Part shown: in pieces, positions 8,927 to 17,030 of the stretch
How the letters are laid out: each line of letters starts with the position of its first letter
Position numbering within the stretch: position 1 is the stretch's first letter
Assembly: GCF_009932555.1 (NCBI RefSeq)
Contig: NZ_BLJO01000002.1
Location: forward strand, 687,249 to 751,248
Direction: 5' to 3'
Length of the DNA stretch: 64,000 nt
DNA from: Steroidobacter agaridevorans
GTDB lineage: Bacteria > Pseudomonadota > Gammaproteobacteria > Steroidobacterales > Steroidobacteraceae
Notes under the pieces: generated by a model
The model's input: the letters and a program-made list of their open reading frames with translations, nothing else
Database searches by the model: none
What the model was told of the DNA's origin: nothing
Position numbers and translations under genes: made by a program

Positions 8927-9547
8927 ATGATCGATTCGATCGCGCTCGTCGGTCTCGTTCCTGTGTTTCTGGCGGCCATGATCTCGCCCGGCCCGGACTT
9001 TTTCATCGTGTCTCAAACCGCCCTATCCCGCGGGTTCGCCGCCGGCGCTTGGACTGCCGCTGGGATTGCCTCCGGAGTGGCTTTCTATGCGGCGCTCGCC
9101 GTATTGGGCCTTGCGTACGTACTAAGCCAGGCAGCGTGGCTGACGATGGTCATCAAGATAGCTGGCGGCCTCTATCTTCTATGGCTGGCGTGGAAGATGC
9201 TGCAATCGAGCTCGACAACAGCATCGTCGGAGCAACTATCCGTTCGTCATCGCAATCCCTATCTCACAGGCTTGCTCTCCAATCTCACCAACCCCAAGGT
9301 CGTGGTCTTCTTCGGCAGTCTATTTGCAGCCGCCCTGACGCCTCAGGCATCGCTGGCAACCAAGCTCGCCATGATCGGCATGTCCGCCGTGTTGCCTCTC
9401 TTGTGGTTTTGTTTTGTCGCCGCGTGCCTGGCCCTGCCCGCGGTGCGCGAACGCTATCAGTCGATGCGTGATGCAATCAATCGCATCGGCGGAGTCATCA
9501 TTGGCCTCTTTGGGATCAAACTGCTCTGGAGCGCCCGCTCGCAATAA
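8927..9547 (+). CDS. LysE/RhtB family amino acid exporter
   Basis: This 206-residue inner-membrane protein has the classic LysE signature near the N-terminus (SPGPDFFIVSQTALSRGFAAG), about six hydrophobic segments, and a central LTNPKVVVFFGSLF motif. Family members export amino acids or related metabolites (lysine, threonine, homoserine lactone, cysteine); the substrate here cannot be deduced. It stands alone, without a clear ribosome site, 188 bases after the metallopeptidase and convergent with the methyltransferase. Confidence 0.88.
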   Translation: MIDSIALVGLVPVFLAAMISPGPDFFIVSQTALSRGFAAGAWTAAGIASGVAFYAALAVLGLAYVLSQAAWLTMVIKIAGGLYLLWLAWKMLQSSSTTASSEQLSVRHRNPYLTGLLSNLTNPKVVVFFGSLFAAALTPQASLATKLAMIGMSAVLPLLWFCFVAACLALPAVRERYQSMRDAINRIGGVIIGLFGIKLLWSARSQ

Positions 9548-9555
9548 ACCAGCGT

Positions 9556-10281
9556 TCAGGCCACAGCCTTGCTCGTCAGGAAGACATCGCTGCCGCAAAG
9601 ATCGGAAAGCCCATGTCGCAGCACGACGTGCAGGTCGAGATCGCCCAGGCGCAATGTTTCCAATGCGAGGTCGGCGGCGCGCAGCCGATTCTCGATGTCC
9701 GCCCCATAGCGGCGCACGTGATCTTCCTGAAAATATTTCAAGACCCTTTCTTCAGGCGTATTCAGCGGCTCGTCGCTCGTCCTCGCGCCCCATACGGGCA
9801 CCTGAATGACAGCGAGGCCATTCGGTTTCAGAACACGGCGGATCTCGCGCATCGCCTTGTGGTCGTCCGCCACGTGCTCGAGGATGTGTGAGCACCACAC
9901 GAGGTCAAAGGTATTGTCCGCGAAGCTCATGTTGCAGATGTCTTCCTTGTGCATGACCGTCGGCAGAAGCAGATCGGCCGTGTGGTAGTCGTCTGTCAAG
10001 GACGCCAACCATTTGGTCATGCAAGGCTCGGGGGCGAAATGCAACACCTTGCCCAGTCGTGCGGGCAGACGCTTGGCGAGCAACACGTAAGCGAGCCGAT
10101 GCCGTTCCTGAGACTTGCAGCGGGGGCAGGTCGCATCGAACCTGAAAAAAGGTCCCTGATTCGCGGGATGGAACTGAAATCCGCTCCAGTTGCACATCGG
10201 ACACTGGCGCGTGTGCTGGAAGTTGAGCCCGGTGATGACGGCTCGATAAGACCTGCGCGCGATCCTATTCACTAGACTCAT
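9556..10281 (-). CDS. SAM-dependent class I methyltransferase with N-terminal zinc ribbon
   Basis: A 241-residue protein begins with a four-cysteine ribbon (CPMCNW and CPRCKSQERHR) followed by a methyltransferase type-11 fold: VLHFAPEPCMTKWLA as the first strand and loop, DICNMSFADNTFDLVWCSHILEHV as the motif II/III region, and EIRRVLKPNGLAVIQVPVWG. Such proteins often methylate lipids, glycans or small metabolites; the substrate is not evident. The start at 10281 is chosen because GAGGTG lies just upstream. An in-frame upstream extension of 27 residues looks non-coding. It is convergent with the LysE gene (8-base gap). Confidence 0.82.
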   Translation of the reverse strand: MSLVNRIARRSYRAVITGLNFQHTRQCPMCNWSGFQFHPANQGPFFRFDATCPRCKSQERHRLAYVLLAKRLPARLGKVLHFAPEPCMTKWLASLTDDYHTADLLLPTVMHKEDICNMSFADNTFDLVWCSHILEHVADDHKAMREIRRVLKPNGLAVIQVPVWGARTSDEPLNTPEERVLKYFQEDHVRRYGADIENRLRAADLALETLRLGDLDLHVVLRHGLSDLCGSDVFLTSKAVA

Positions 10282-10626
10282 ATTGCACCTCGGGAGGGTC
10301 CCTGTTCCAACATGCCAGTGCGTGGAATCGTTCGTCTGTTGAAGCAAGCGTAAACGCGCCACTGACGACTTGACAAGATATTCCGAGATTGTTTCCTCGC
10401 AGCGCGCGAGCGCCGGCCTTCCGAAGCTGACCTCATAGCAAACCGTCTCTTAAAGGCGACGCGCGAGACGATCGGATCAAGTCAAGGCAGCTCATTTATA
10501 GCCCGCCGATTGCCTGCTACTGCCCTCACCTTCCTCGGCAATCCGCGTGTAAACATGCGTCTTCCTGCTGCACGAGCGTCTACTGTATGGTTCTGCACAC
10601 CAACGCTGTGCCATGTGGAGGACGAT
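10282..10626. other. Intergenic region between methyltransferase and Lys/Ala-rich protein genes
   Basis: These 345 bases carry no convincing gene. A TTGACA hexamer is present at 10370-10375 but no good -10 lies 16-18 bases after it. Promoters of both divergent genes should be here. Confidence 0.4.
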
Positions 10627-11106
10627 GTGAAAGCTCCCTCTGAGTCCAAGTCTCGTCGTAAGCCAAACGCGAAAAAGCAGGCACGTAAGACCAGCACAGC
10701 TTCCGCGAAAGCCAGCACGAAAGGCGTCTCTGCTCAAGTTACAAAGTCTGCTAGGGCCGGAACTGTGACTATCGTGGCTGCAAGCCTGACGCTAGCCGTC
10801 GTGAACGCTTTGCCACTTGAGCGCGTGCAGGCTGCGCCTTCGACCCCTGCTGCTCATGTGGCGCTTCAGATGGAGCAGCCACCGCCGGCGACTGCGAACG
10901 AGCGAGCGCGAACGGCGTCCAATCATCAAACCCCAGAGCACAAGGCAAGTGAACAAGAAAATCGCGGGAAAGGCTTTTGGCGAGGTTTGGGCCGAGAAAT
11001 TTTTGTGGCAGTCGTGGCAGGTGCCGTCGTCGAAATCGTAAAGTGGGCATTGACGACGCTGCCTGGCGTCATCCAAGGCATTGCCTTTGTAGCCGCGTGT
11101 CTATAG
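10627..11106 (+). CDS. Hypothetical Lys/Ala-rich membrane-associated protein
   Basis: The family was not recognised. The GTG start at 10627 is preferred over an in-frame ATG at 10510 because GGAGG (10617-10621) lies five bases upstream and the composition changes there. The 159-residue product starts with a histone-H1-like basic stretch (Lys/Ser/Ala/Thr repeats, residues 1-37), then a hydrophobic segment (TVTIVAASLTLAVVNALPL), a Pro/Ala/Gln linker, and a C-terminal hydrophobic region (FVAVVAGAVVEIVKW and GVIQGIAFVAACL). The basic N-terminus resembles that of the 747-aa protein 5 kb upstream, but only in composition. Confidence 0.5.
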   Translation: MKAPSESKSRRKPNAKKQARKTSTASAKASTKGVSAQVTKSARAGTVTIVAASLTLAVVNALPLERVQAAPSTPAAHVALQMEQPPPATANERARTASNHQTPEHKASEQENRGKGFWRGLGREIFVAVVAGAVVEIVKWALTTLPGVIQGIAFVAACL

Positions 11107-11130
11107 CGGAATGCTGTGTTCTGAACTTAT

Positions 11131-11742
11131 CTAACCGGGGATGACGAGAAGCAAACCCAGTGAAACAGCCCCAACAGCCGCAATCGCACTCCCGCCCCAT
11201 CGAACCAGTGAGAGCTGCTGCCCTGACTGCACCATCCTCGTCGAGATCAGCACGCCGAAGGCGTGCAACAGCGCAGTCGACATCACGAATCCGATTCCAT
11301 ACGACGCGGCCGACAGGTCCGCCCCCATCTCCGCTCCATGTGCGTGGCCATGAAACAAAGCGAAGCCCGCCGTCAGCCCGACCAGCACCGGCGCACGAAA
11401 CGTTTGTTTCCAAACAAGCGCGGTCCCGAACGCCACGAGCGACAGCGCAATGCCAATCTCGATAAACGGCACATCCACCCCGCCTGCGCCGATCATCGCT
11501 CCAACGACCATCGCCATCACGAAGCTCACCGGCAGCCCCCACCGCAGGCGCCCAGCGCTGCAACCTGCCAGCAAGCCGACCGCCACCATGGCGAGCAGAT
11601 GATCCAGGCCCCCAAGCGGATGAAGAACACCAGCGAGGAAGCTGTGCGTGACATGGCCAGTGTGTGCCAAGGCCGTGGCAGGCAGCGACAGGGAGAGAAA
11701 CGATCCCAGCAACGATGTACGACGTAACATGATCACGAGCAT
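11131..11742 (-). CDS. ureJ: HupE/UreJ family membrane protein (probable nickel permease of the urease system)
   Basis: This protein of about 203 residues has a signal-peptide-like N-terminus ending in LAHTGH, several membrane helices, the HupE/UreJ signature [12 protein letters not shown] (HPxxGxDH) near residue 40, and FHGHAHGAE. HupE/UreJ proteins are secondary permeases linked to nickel supply for hydrogenase or urease. It is divergent from ureG with about 100 bases between the starts, where a putative operator lies. The start is uncertain between 11742 and the methionine at 11730, which directly opens the hydrophobic leader. Confidence 0.85.
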   Translation of the reverse strand: MLVIMLRRTSLLGSFLSLSLPATALAHTGHVTHSFLAGVLHPLGGLDHLLAMVAVGLLAGCSAGRLRWGLPVSFVMAMVVGAMIGAGGVDVPFIEIGIALSLVAFGTALVWKQTFRAPVLVGLTAGFALFHGHAHGAEMGADLSAASYGIGFVMSTALLHAFGVLISTRMVQSGQQLSLVRWGGSAIAAVGAVSLGLLLVIPG

Positions 11743-11769
11743 GCCCTCGATGCGACGTTCCCGCCCTGA

Positions 11770-11809
11770 GTCAAATGACGTAGGCGGCCGGTTATGGGAA
11801 ACGTATGAT
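11770..11809 (+). promoter_or_regulatory. ureG promoter with palindromic operator GTCAAATGAC and -10 TATGAT
   Basis: A 10-bp perfect palindrome (11770-11779) lies 24 bases before TATGAT (11804-11809). If the start point is 7 bases after the hexamer, the palindrome is centred at -41.5, the position of class II activators. The -35 region (TAGGCG) is poor, which suggests activator dependence. The 12-mer GTCAAATGACGT is repeated exactly at 16924-16935. Confidence 0.6.
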
Positions 11810-11839
11810 ACGCAAGCATCCCGTGGGCGAGGAAGATCG

Positions 11840-12454
11840 ATGTCGAAAGCTGAAGTGTTGCGACTGGGAGTCGGCGGTCCGGTCGGGTCGGGGAAGACAG
11901 CCCTGGTCGACAATCTCTGCAAGCGCATGCGCGAGCGCTTCAACATCGCCGTCGTCACCAACGACATCTACACGCGCGAGGACGCAGAGTTCCTGATCCG
12001 CAGCCAGGCCCTACCTCCGGAGCGCATTCGCGGCGTGGAAACCGGCGGCTGCCCGCACACCGCCATTCGCGAAGACGCGTCGATGAATCTCGCGGCCATC
12101 GATGGCCTGATGCAGGAATTCGCTGGCCTGGACATGATCATCGTCGAGAGCGGCGGCGACAACCTGGCCGCGACGTTCAGCCCGGAGCTGTCGGATCTGA
12201 CCTTGTACGTGATCGATGTCGCCGCGGGCGACAAGATTCCCCGCAAGGGCGGCCCCGGCATCATGCGGTCGGACCTGCTGATCATCAACAAGATCGACCT
12301 GGCGCCCCATGTGGGCGCCTCGCTCGAAGTCATGGATCGGGACGCACGCAAAATGCGGGGCGAGCGGCCCTTCGTATTCACGAACCTGAAAACGGGCGAA
12401 GGACTGGACAAGGTGATCGCGTTCATCGAGCGCGAAGGCATGTTGAAGCAGTAG
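11840..12454 (+). CDS. ureG: Urease accessory GTPase UreG
   Basis: UreG hydrolyses GTP to drive nickel delivery to urease as part of the UreD-UreF-UreG complex in the cytosol. The 204-residue protein has the P-loop [11 protein letters not shown] (about residues 11-21), the metal-binding CPH motif in [15 protein letters not shown], the ESGGDN switch segment and the NKID guanine-specificity motif, and its length is normal for the family. The start is supported by GAGGA upstream. Unusually, it lies more than 11 kb from the other ure accessory genes, behind its own promoter and divergent from ureJ. Confidence 0.97.
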   Translation: MSKAEVLRLGVGGPVGSGKTALVDNLCKRMRERFNIAVVTNDIYTREDAEFLIRSQALPPERIRGVETGGCPHTAIREDASMNLAAIDGLMQEFAGLDMIIVESGGDNLAATFSPELSDLTLYVIDVAAGDKIPRKGGPGIMRSDLLIINKIDLAPHVGASLEVMDRDARKMRGERPFVFTNLKTGEGLDKVIAFIEREGMLKQ

Positions 12455-12466
12455 CCCCCTCCGCTC

Positions 12467-13393
12467 TTATCGCGCCAAAGTGCGAACCGCACGTGCGGCG
12501 GCGGCGGCGCGATTCTCCACACCCAGCTTCACGAACACCTGCTCCAGATGTTTGTTCACCGTGCGCGGGCTGATGCTGAGGATCTCGCCAATCTCCCGAT
12601 TGGATTTGCCGCGGCTGATCCACAACAGCACTTCTGCTTCACGCGTGGTGAGCAACAGTGCGCTCTGCAACTGCTGCTCGTCGCCCCGCGTGCCTGACTC
12701 GGCCAGCCTGAACAGCAGTTCGTCCGGTCCGATGCGGCTCAACATCGAAATCTCCAGCCGCCGCGCGCCCACTTCCATGATGGCCGTACCCGCCCCTTTC
12801 ACGCTCTGCCGTAATTGCATCAGCTGTTGCACCAACTCTGCCGGCAGGTTCGCGGCCTGTTCGTTTTGACCCGGAAACAACTCGGCGAGCAATGCCCTGG
12901 CTTTCGGCGTCGACCAGAGCAGCCGACCGCTCAAATCGGTGGCCAGCAGGAAACGTCCGGTCGCATCCAGCGCCGCATGCGTGCCGGAGGCGATTCTCGC
13001 ATTCGCCAGGTGAACGCGGATACGCGCCAGCAACTCGTCGATGACGATGGGTTTAGCGACATAGTCGACGCCGCCCGCGGCGAGTCCCTCGACCACGTGT
13101 TCGGTATCGCTCAGGCCAGTCATGAAGATGACCGGCAGATGCGACAACAGCTTCTCTCGCTTCAAGCGCCGGCAGGCTTCGAAGCCATCGATGCCCGGCA
13201 TTACCGCATCCATCAGCACTAGATCTGGCGTGATCTGATCGACCAGCTCCAGCGCACTGTCGCCGTCAGTGGCGATCAGCACGGTGAACCCAGCCTGATC
13301 GAGGGTGTCGGTGAGAAAGCTGAGCGTCTCCGGCGTGTCATCCACGACCAGCACGGTATCCCGGCGCGTGCTTGCTTCAGAGGTCATCGTCAT
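12467..13393 (-). CDS. LuxR-family response regulator, partner of the NCS1-type sensor kinase
   Basis: This 308-residue two-domain regulator has a receiver domain (residues about 13-130; DD at 18-19, phosphorylated Asp62 in LMDAVMPG, Lys in AKPI), a middle linker with PAS-like character (about 140-225), and a C-terminal LuxR helix-turn-helix (LTTREAEVLLWISRGKSNRE, then ISPRTVNKHLEQVFVKLG). It overlaps the 3' end of the kinase gene by 17 bases, so the two are co-expressed. It is the natural candidate to bind the shared palindrome upstream of ureG and the porin-urt genes, although this is inference from position. Confidence 0.93.
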   Translation of the reverse strand: MTMTSEASTRRDTVLVVDDTPETLSFLTDTLDQAGFTVLIATDGDSALELVDQITPDLVLMDAVMPGIDGFEACRRLKREKLLSHLPVIFMTGLSDTEHVVEGLAAGGVDYVAKPIVIDELLARIRVHLANARIASGTHAALDATGRFLLATDLSGRLLWSTPKARALLAELFPGQNEQAANLPAELVQQLMQLRQSVKGAGTAIMEVGARRLEISMLSRIGPDELLFRLAESGTRGDEQQLQSALLLTTREAEVLLWISRGKSNREIGEILSISPRTVNKHLEQVFVKLGVENRAAAAARAVRTLAR

Positions 13394-16300
13394 TTCGCAG
13401 GGTTTCCAGCACGTTCATGTAGCGCTTCAGGTCGAAGTTCGCGACCAGCGACTGCATGTGGGTGGTGAAGGGTTTGCTGGCCGGGTCGTCGGCCTCGATC
13501 TGGCGCAGCTTGGCTTGGATGCCACGCACGTGCCCGATCTTGCCGAGTTGATAGAGATCGTTGACGTGATGTCGCGAGTGCAACGGCAAGTCGCGCGACG
13601 CGCCGACCTCCTCTATCGCTTCCTCCTCGGTCGCGTAGGTCCACTGCAGACCGAGCAGACCCGCGATCGTATCGAGCAGTAACTGCATGTCGACGGGCTT
13701 CATCACAAAGCCGTCGTGCGGACAATCGGCGCCGCCCGGGCCGTATTCATGTGCGTTGGCCGACACCATGACGATCTTCATCGACGTGAGCGCCGCGTGA
13801 TCGCGCAGTTGGTTCGCGACGTCCCAACCCGACAGATCCGGCATCGAAATATCGATCATGACCAGCGCCGGACGCTCCCGGACAGCGAGCGCGATGCCCG
13901 ATGTTCCGTTCGACGCCGTGAGAACCTCAAACTGCAATGGCCGCAGCAGACGCTGCACGATGTCGAGATGCGCGGGATCGTCATCGATAAGCAGCAACTT
14001 GCAGCGCGCCCCGGTGTAGCCGGTGATGCGCCCGGGTAGCGACGATTGCTGGACCGAATGCATCGCCTCGGACAACAGCAGTCGCACAGTAAACATCGTG
14101 CCCTCGCCCAGCGTGCTGCGCGCGAGCAGCTCGCCGCCCATGATTTGCGTCAGCAGCTTCGTGATCGTGAGCCCCAGACCGATGCCCGGCACCGCGCGCA
14201 CCGTCGGCGTTTCACCGCGCTCGAAAGGCTGAAAGACCCGCTCGAGATCGGCCTCCGCAATGCCGAGGCCGGTATCGGAGATCTCGAACTCCGCCACTTG
14301 ATTGCGATAGCGCACCACCAGGCTGGCATGGCCGCGCTCGGTGTACTTGATCGCATTCGACAGCAGATTGATCAGGATCTGCCGCAACCGTTTCTGGTCG
14401 GTGTACACCTGCGCCGGCAGGTGCGGCGGCCGTTGATAGCGGAACTCGATGCCGCGACTCGCCGCCTGCAGCCGGAACATGTCGACGATCTGGTCGAGAA
14501 ACTCCACCAGCTGCACTTTGTCCCGATTCAGCCGCAGCATGCCGTTCTCGATGCGCGAGATATCCAGCAAGCCGTCGATGAGGTTGGTGAGATGCTCGGC
14601 GCTGCGGCGGATCACGCGCGCCGCATTGTCGGAAGGCCCGGCGATCTCCCGTTCGAGCAGCTGCGCATAACCGAAGATCGCATTCAGCGGCGAGCGGATC
14701 TCGTGGCTGATGCCGACGATATAACGCGTCTTGGCCACATTGGCCGCTTCTGCGACTTCCTTCGCCTTTTGCAGGGCCGCGTCCGTGCGTTTGTGAGCCT
14801 CGATTTCATCCATCAGCATTGCGGTCTGGCGCGCCGACTCCGCCTCGGCGCTGCGCCGGCTCTCGTGGGCTAGGACGATGAGCCACGCGGCCACGCCGGT
14901 CAGCACGAATAGACTGATGAAGACGACCCACAACGTCATGCCGATCGCCTCGCGATCCGCCGCGGTGGCGCCGCCGGCCTGATGATAGATCAGCGACAGC
15001 AGCAAACCCGTCGCCAAGTTGAACACCAGCAACAGGCCAAAGAAATGACCGGCGCGCGTGTTCAACGACACTGCCGCGCGCTTGGGCAGGATACTCGCGA
15101 AGAACCCCTGCAGCTGCTCGGTAAAGCGGCTGTCGGTCTTGCACAGATCGTGACAACGCGCCTCCAGCGTGCAGCACAACGAGCAGATCGGGCCCGAATA
15201 GGCGGGACACATCGCCATGTCGTTCCGGCCGAATACGTTTTCGCAGATCGTGCAACGAATCTCGGGCTGCTGCTCCGGTAGACCCGTCGGCTGGCGGGCC
15301 AGGTAGTACCGACCCTTCGTCGCCCACGCGATCAGCGGCGCGGCGACGAAGGCCACGACCAGCGCCACCAGCGGAGAAAGAATCTGCGGGAATGTGCCGA
15401 ACACACCGAGGAACGCGAGACTCGAGATCACAATCGACAACAGCAATGCGCCCACGCCGACGGGATTGATGTCATAGAGATGCGCGCGTTTGAACTCGAT
15501 GTACGGTGGGCTGTACCCCAGCGGCTTGTTGATCACCAAGTCCGCTGTCAAGGCACCGATCCACCCCGCCGCGAAATTGGCGTAGATCACCAGGATGCTT
15601 TCGATCGCGTTGAAGATGCCGGTCTGCATGAGCAGCAACGCGAGCAGCACGTTGAACACCAGCCACACGACGCGGCCCGGATGGCTGTGCGTCAGACGCG
15701 AAAAGAAATTCGACCACGCGATCGATCCGGCGTACGCGTTGGTCACATTGATCTTGAGCTGACAGACGATGACGAAGATGCCGGTCAGCACCAGCGCAAA
15801 GGTCGGCGACTGAAACGTCTCGCGGAACGCCAGGAAATACATGCCCGTCGGCTCATCCGCCTGCGCCGGCAAGACCCCATGCCGTAAGGCGAAGTACGCC
15901 AGAAAGGAGCCCGCGAGCAACTTGAACCCGCCCATGAACACCCAGCCAGGGCCCGAGGCGATCAACGCCGTCCACCAAGCCACCCGATTGCGGCGATCAC
16001 GGTTTGGCAGAAATCGCAGATAGTCCACCTGCTCGCCAATCTGCGGCAGCAATGACAGCAGCATCGACAGCGCCAGACCGAACAACAGCGGATCGAGCGA
16101 ACCGTCGGGCGAGCCTTGCTGGCCTGCGTATCCGGTCCACGCCGACACGTCGGCCGGACTCCGCCACGCTATATATGCAATCGGCAGGATCTGCAGCAGC
16201 AGCCAGATCGGCTGCGTCACCAGCTGCATCTTGCTGATCAGACTGATGCCATAGATCGCGATGGGAATGACGATCAGCGAGCTGATCAGATGGCCGATCG

Positions 16301-16745
16301 CGAGCGGAATGCCGAACAGCATCTGCAGCGCCATCGACATGATGCTCGCCTCGATTGCCAGCAGCAGGAAGGTGAAGGACGCATAGATCAGCGAGGTGAT
16401 CGTCGAGCCCATGTACCCGAAGCCGGCGCCACGCGTGAGCAGGTCGATGTCCACGCCATAGCGGGCCGCATACGAGCAGATCGGCAGGCCGATCAGAAAC
16501 ATCAGCACGCAGAACGCCGCGATCGCCCACGCGGTATTCGGAAAGCCATAGGCAATCGTCAGCGCGCCGCCGATGGCCTCGCACGCCAGGAACGCGATCG
16601 GACCGAACGCAGTATTGCCGACGCGGAAAGAAGACTTGCGCGCGCGATCCGCCGTGTAGCGCAGCGCATAGTCTTCGAGCGTCTGACTCGCCACCCATTG
16701 GTTGTACTGACGGCGCTCGCGAACGATCCGTTGTCGTGCAGCCAT
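13377..16745 (-). CDS. Hybrid sensor histidine kinase with NCS1 (purine/cytosine/allantoin permease-like) sensor domain
   Basis: A protein of about 1122 residues. Residues 20-490 form a 12-helix nucleobase:cation symporter-1-like permease (TAFGPIAFLACEAIGGALTIAYGFP near the start). Residues 498-535 hold an eight-cysteine cluster (CTIC, MCPAY, CSLCC, RCHDLC) that could bind a metal or Fe-S centre. Two more membrane helices follow, then HisKA (H681 in SHEIRSPLNAIFGYA), HATPase (NLLSNAIKYTERG, GIGLGLTITKL) and a receiver with Asp965 (MIDISMPDLSGWD). A transporter-like sensor resembles the logic of CbrA, which uses an SLC5 domain. The locus between ureG and urt suggests it senses urea, a purine-derived compound or nitrogen flux. 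The ATG at 16745 is preferred; a longer frame exists. Confidence 0.9.
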   Translation of the reverse strand: MAARQRIVRERRQYNQWVASQTLEDYALRYTADRARKSSFRVGNTAFGPIAFLACEAIGGALTIAYGFPNTAWAIAAFCVLMFLIGLPICSYAARYGVDIDLLTRGAGFGYMGSTITSLIYASFTFLLLAIEASIMSMALQMLFGIPLAIGHLISSLIVIPIAIYGISLISKMQLVTQPIWLLLQILPIAYIAWRSPADVSAWTGYAGQQGSPDGSLDPLLFGLALSMLLSLLPQIGEQVDYLRFLPNRDRRNRVAWWTALIASGPGWVFMGGFKLLAGSFLAYFALRHGVLPAQADEPTGMYFLAFRETFQSPTFALVLTGIFVIVCQLKINVTNAYAGSIAWSNFFSRLTHSHPGRVVWLVFNVLLALLLMQTGIFNAIESILVIYANFAAGWIGALTADLVINKPLGYSPPYIEFKRAHLYDINPVGVGALLLSIVISSLAFLGVFGTFPQILSPLVALVVAFVAAPLIAWATKGRYYLARQPTGLPEQQPEIRCTICENVFGRNDMAMCPAYSGPICSLCCTLEARCHDLCKTDSRFTEQLQGFFASILPKRAAVSLNTRAGHFFGLLLVFNLATGLLLSLIYHQAGGATAADREAIGMTLWVVFISLFVLTGVAAWLIVLAHESRRSAEAESARQTAMLMDEIEAHKRTDAALQKAKEVAEAANVAKTRYIVGISHEIRSPLNAIFGYAQLLEREIAGPSDNAARVIRRSAEHLTNLIDGLLDISRIENGMLRLNRDKVQLVEFLDQIVDMFRLQAASRGIEFRYQRPPHLPAQVYTDQKRLRQILINLLSNAIKYTERGHASLVVRYRNQVAEFEISDTGLGIAEADLERVFQPFERGETPTVRAVPGIGLGLTITKLLTQIMGGELLARSTLGEGTMFTVRLLLSEAMHSVQQSSLPGRITGYTGARCKLLLIDDDPAHLDIVQRLLRPLQFEVLTASNGTSGIALAVRERPALVMIDISMPDLSGWDVANQLRDHAALTSMKIVMVSANAHEYGPGGADCPHDGFVMKPVDMQLLLDTIAGLLGLQWTYATEEEAIEEVGASRDLPLHSRHHVNDLYQLGKIGHVRGIQAKLRQIEADDPASKPFTTHMQSLVANFDLKRYMNVLETLRNDDDL

Positions 16746-16921
16746 TCTCGATGTTCTTGTGTCGTTGACGTTCCCATAAGCAAGCGATGTGCCAGGCCAC
16801 GTTCTGGGGCAGCGTCGCGGCTGCCTTCCCCAATGCTGGTGCACGTTCGTGCCACATCGAGGTGCAGCGTTCAGGCCGGCTGCACAGTGATGGGTCGTAC
16901 GCGACTCATTCGAGCACGGCT

Positions 16922-16963
16922 ACGTCAAATGACGTGTATGCGCACGTCGCCAGCCCGCATAGC
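16922..16963 (+). promoter_or_regulatory. Putative promoter of the porin-urt-ure operon with palindromic operator
   Basis: ACGTCA-AA-TGACGT (16922-16935) is a perfect 14-bp palindrome. It shares 12 identical bases with the ureG promoter site, and at exactly the same distance downstream (22 bases after the 12-mer) lies CATAGC (16958-16963), a weak -10 with the ATA core. This sits in the divergent region between the kinase gene and the porin, about 95 bases before the porin ATG. Confidence 0.55.
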
Positions 16964-17030
16964 GTTCGACGCCAGGGATGGACTCGAGCTCATCTGGCCA
17001 CACCAACAATCACGACTGCAGGGAACCTTC

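Noticed and set aside
10510-10626. 39-residue N-terminal extension of the Lys/Ala-rich protein
   Set aside because: The GTG at 10627 has a strong GGAGG and composition shifts there; the extension shows no protein-like pattern.
13305-16118. Several long antisense frames opposite the kinase and regulator genes
   Set aside because: High-GC codon bias produces such shadows; none has recognisable domains or start sites.
16116-17030. 305-residue N-terminal extension of the porin frame
   Set aside because: It lies opposite the kinase gene and precedes the clear signal peptide at 17031.
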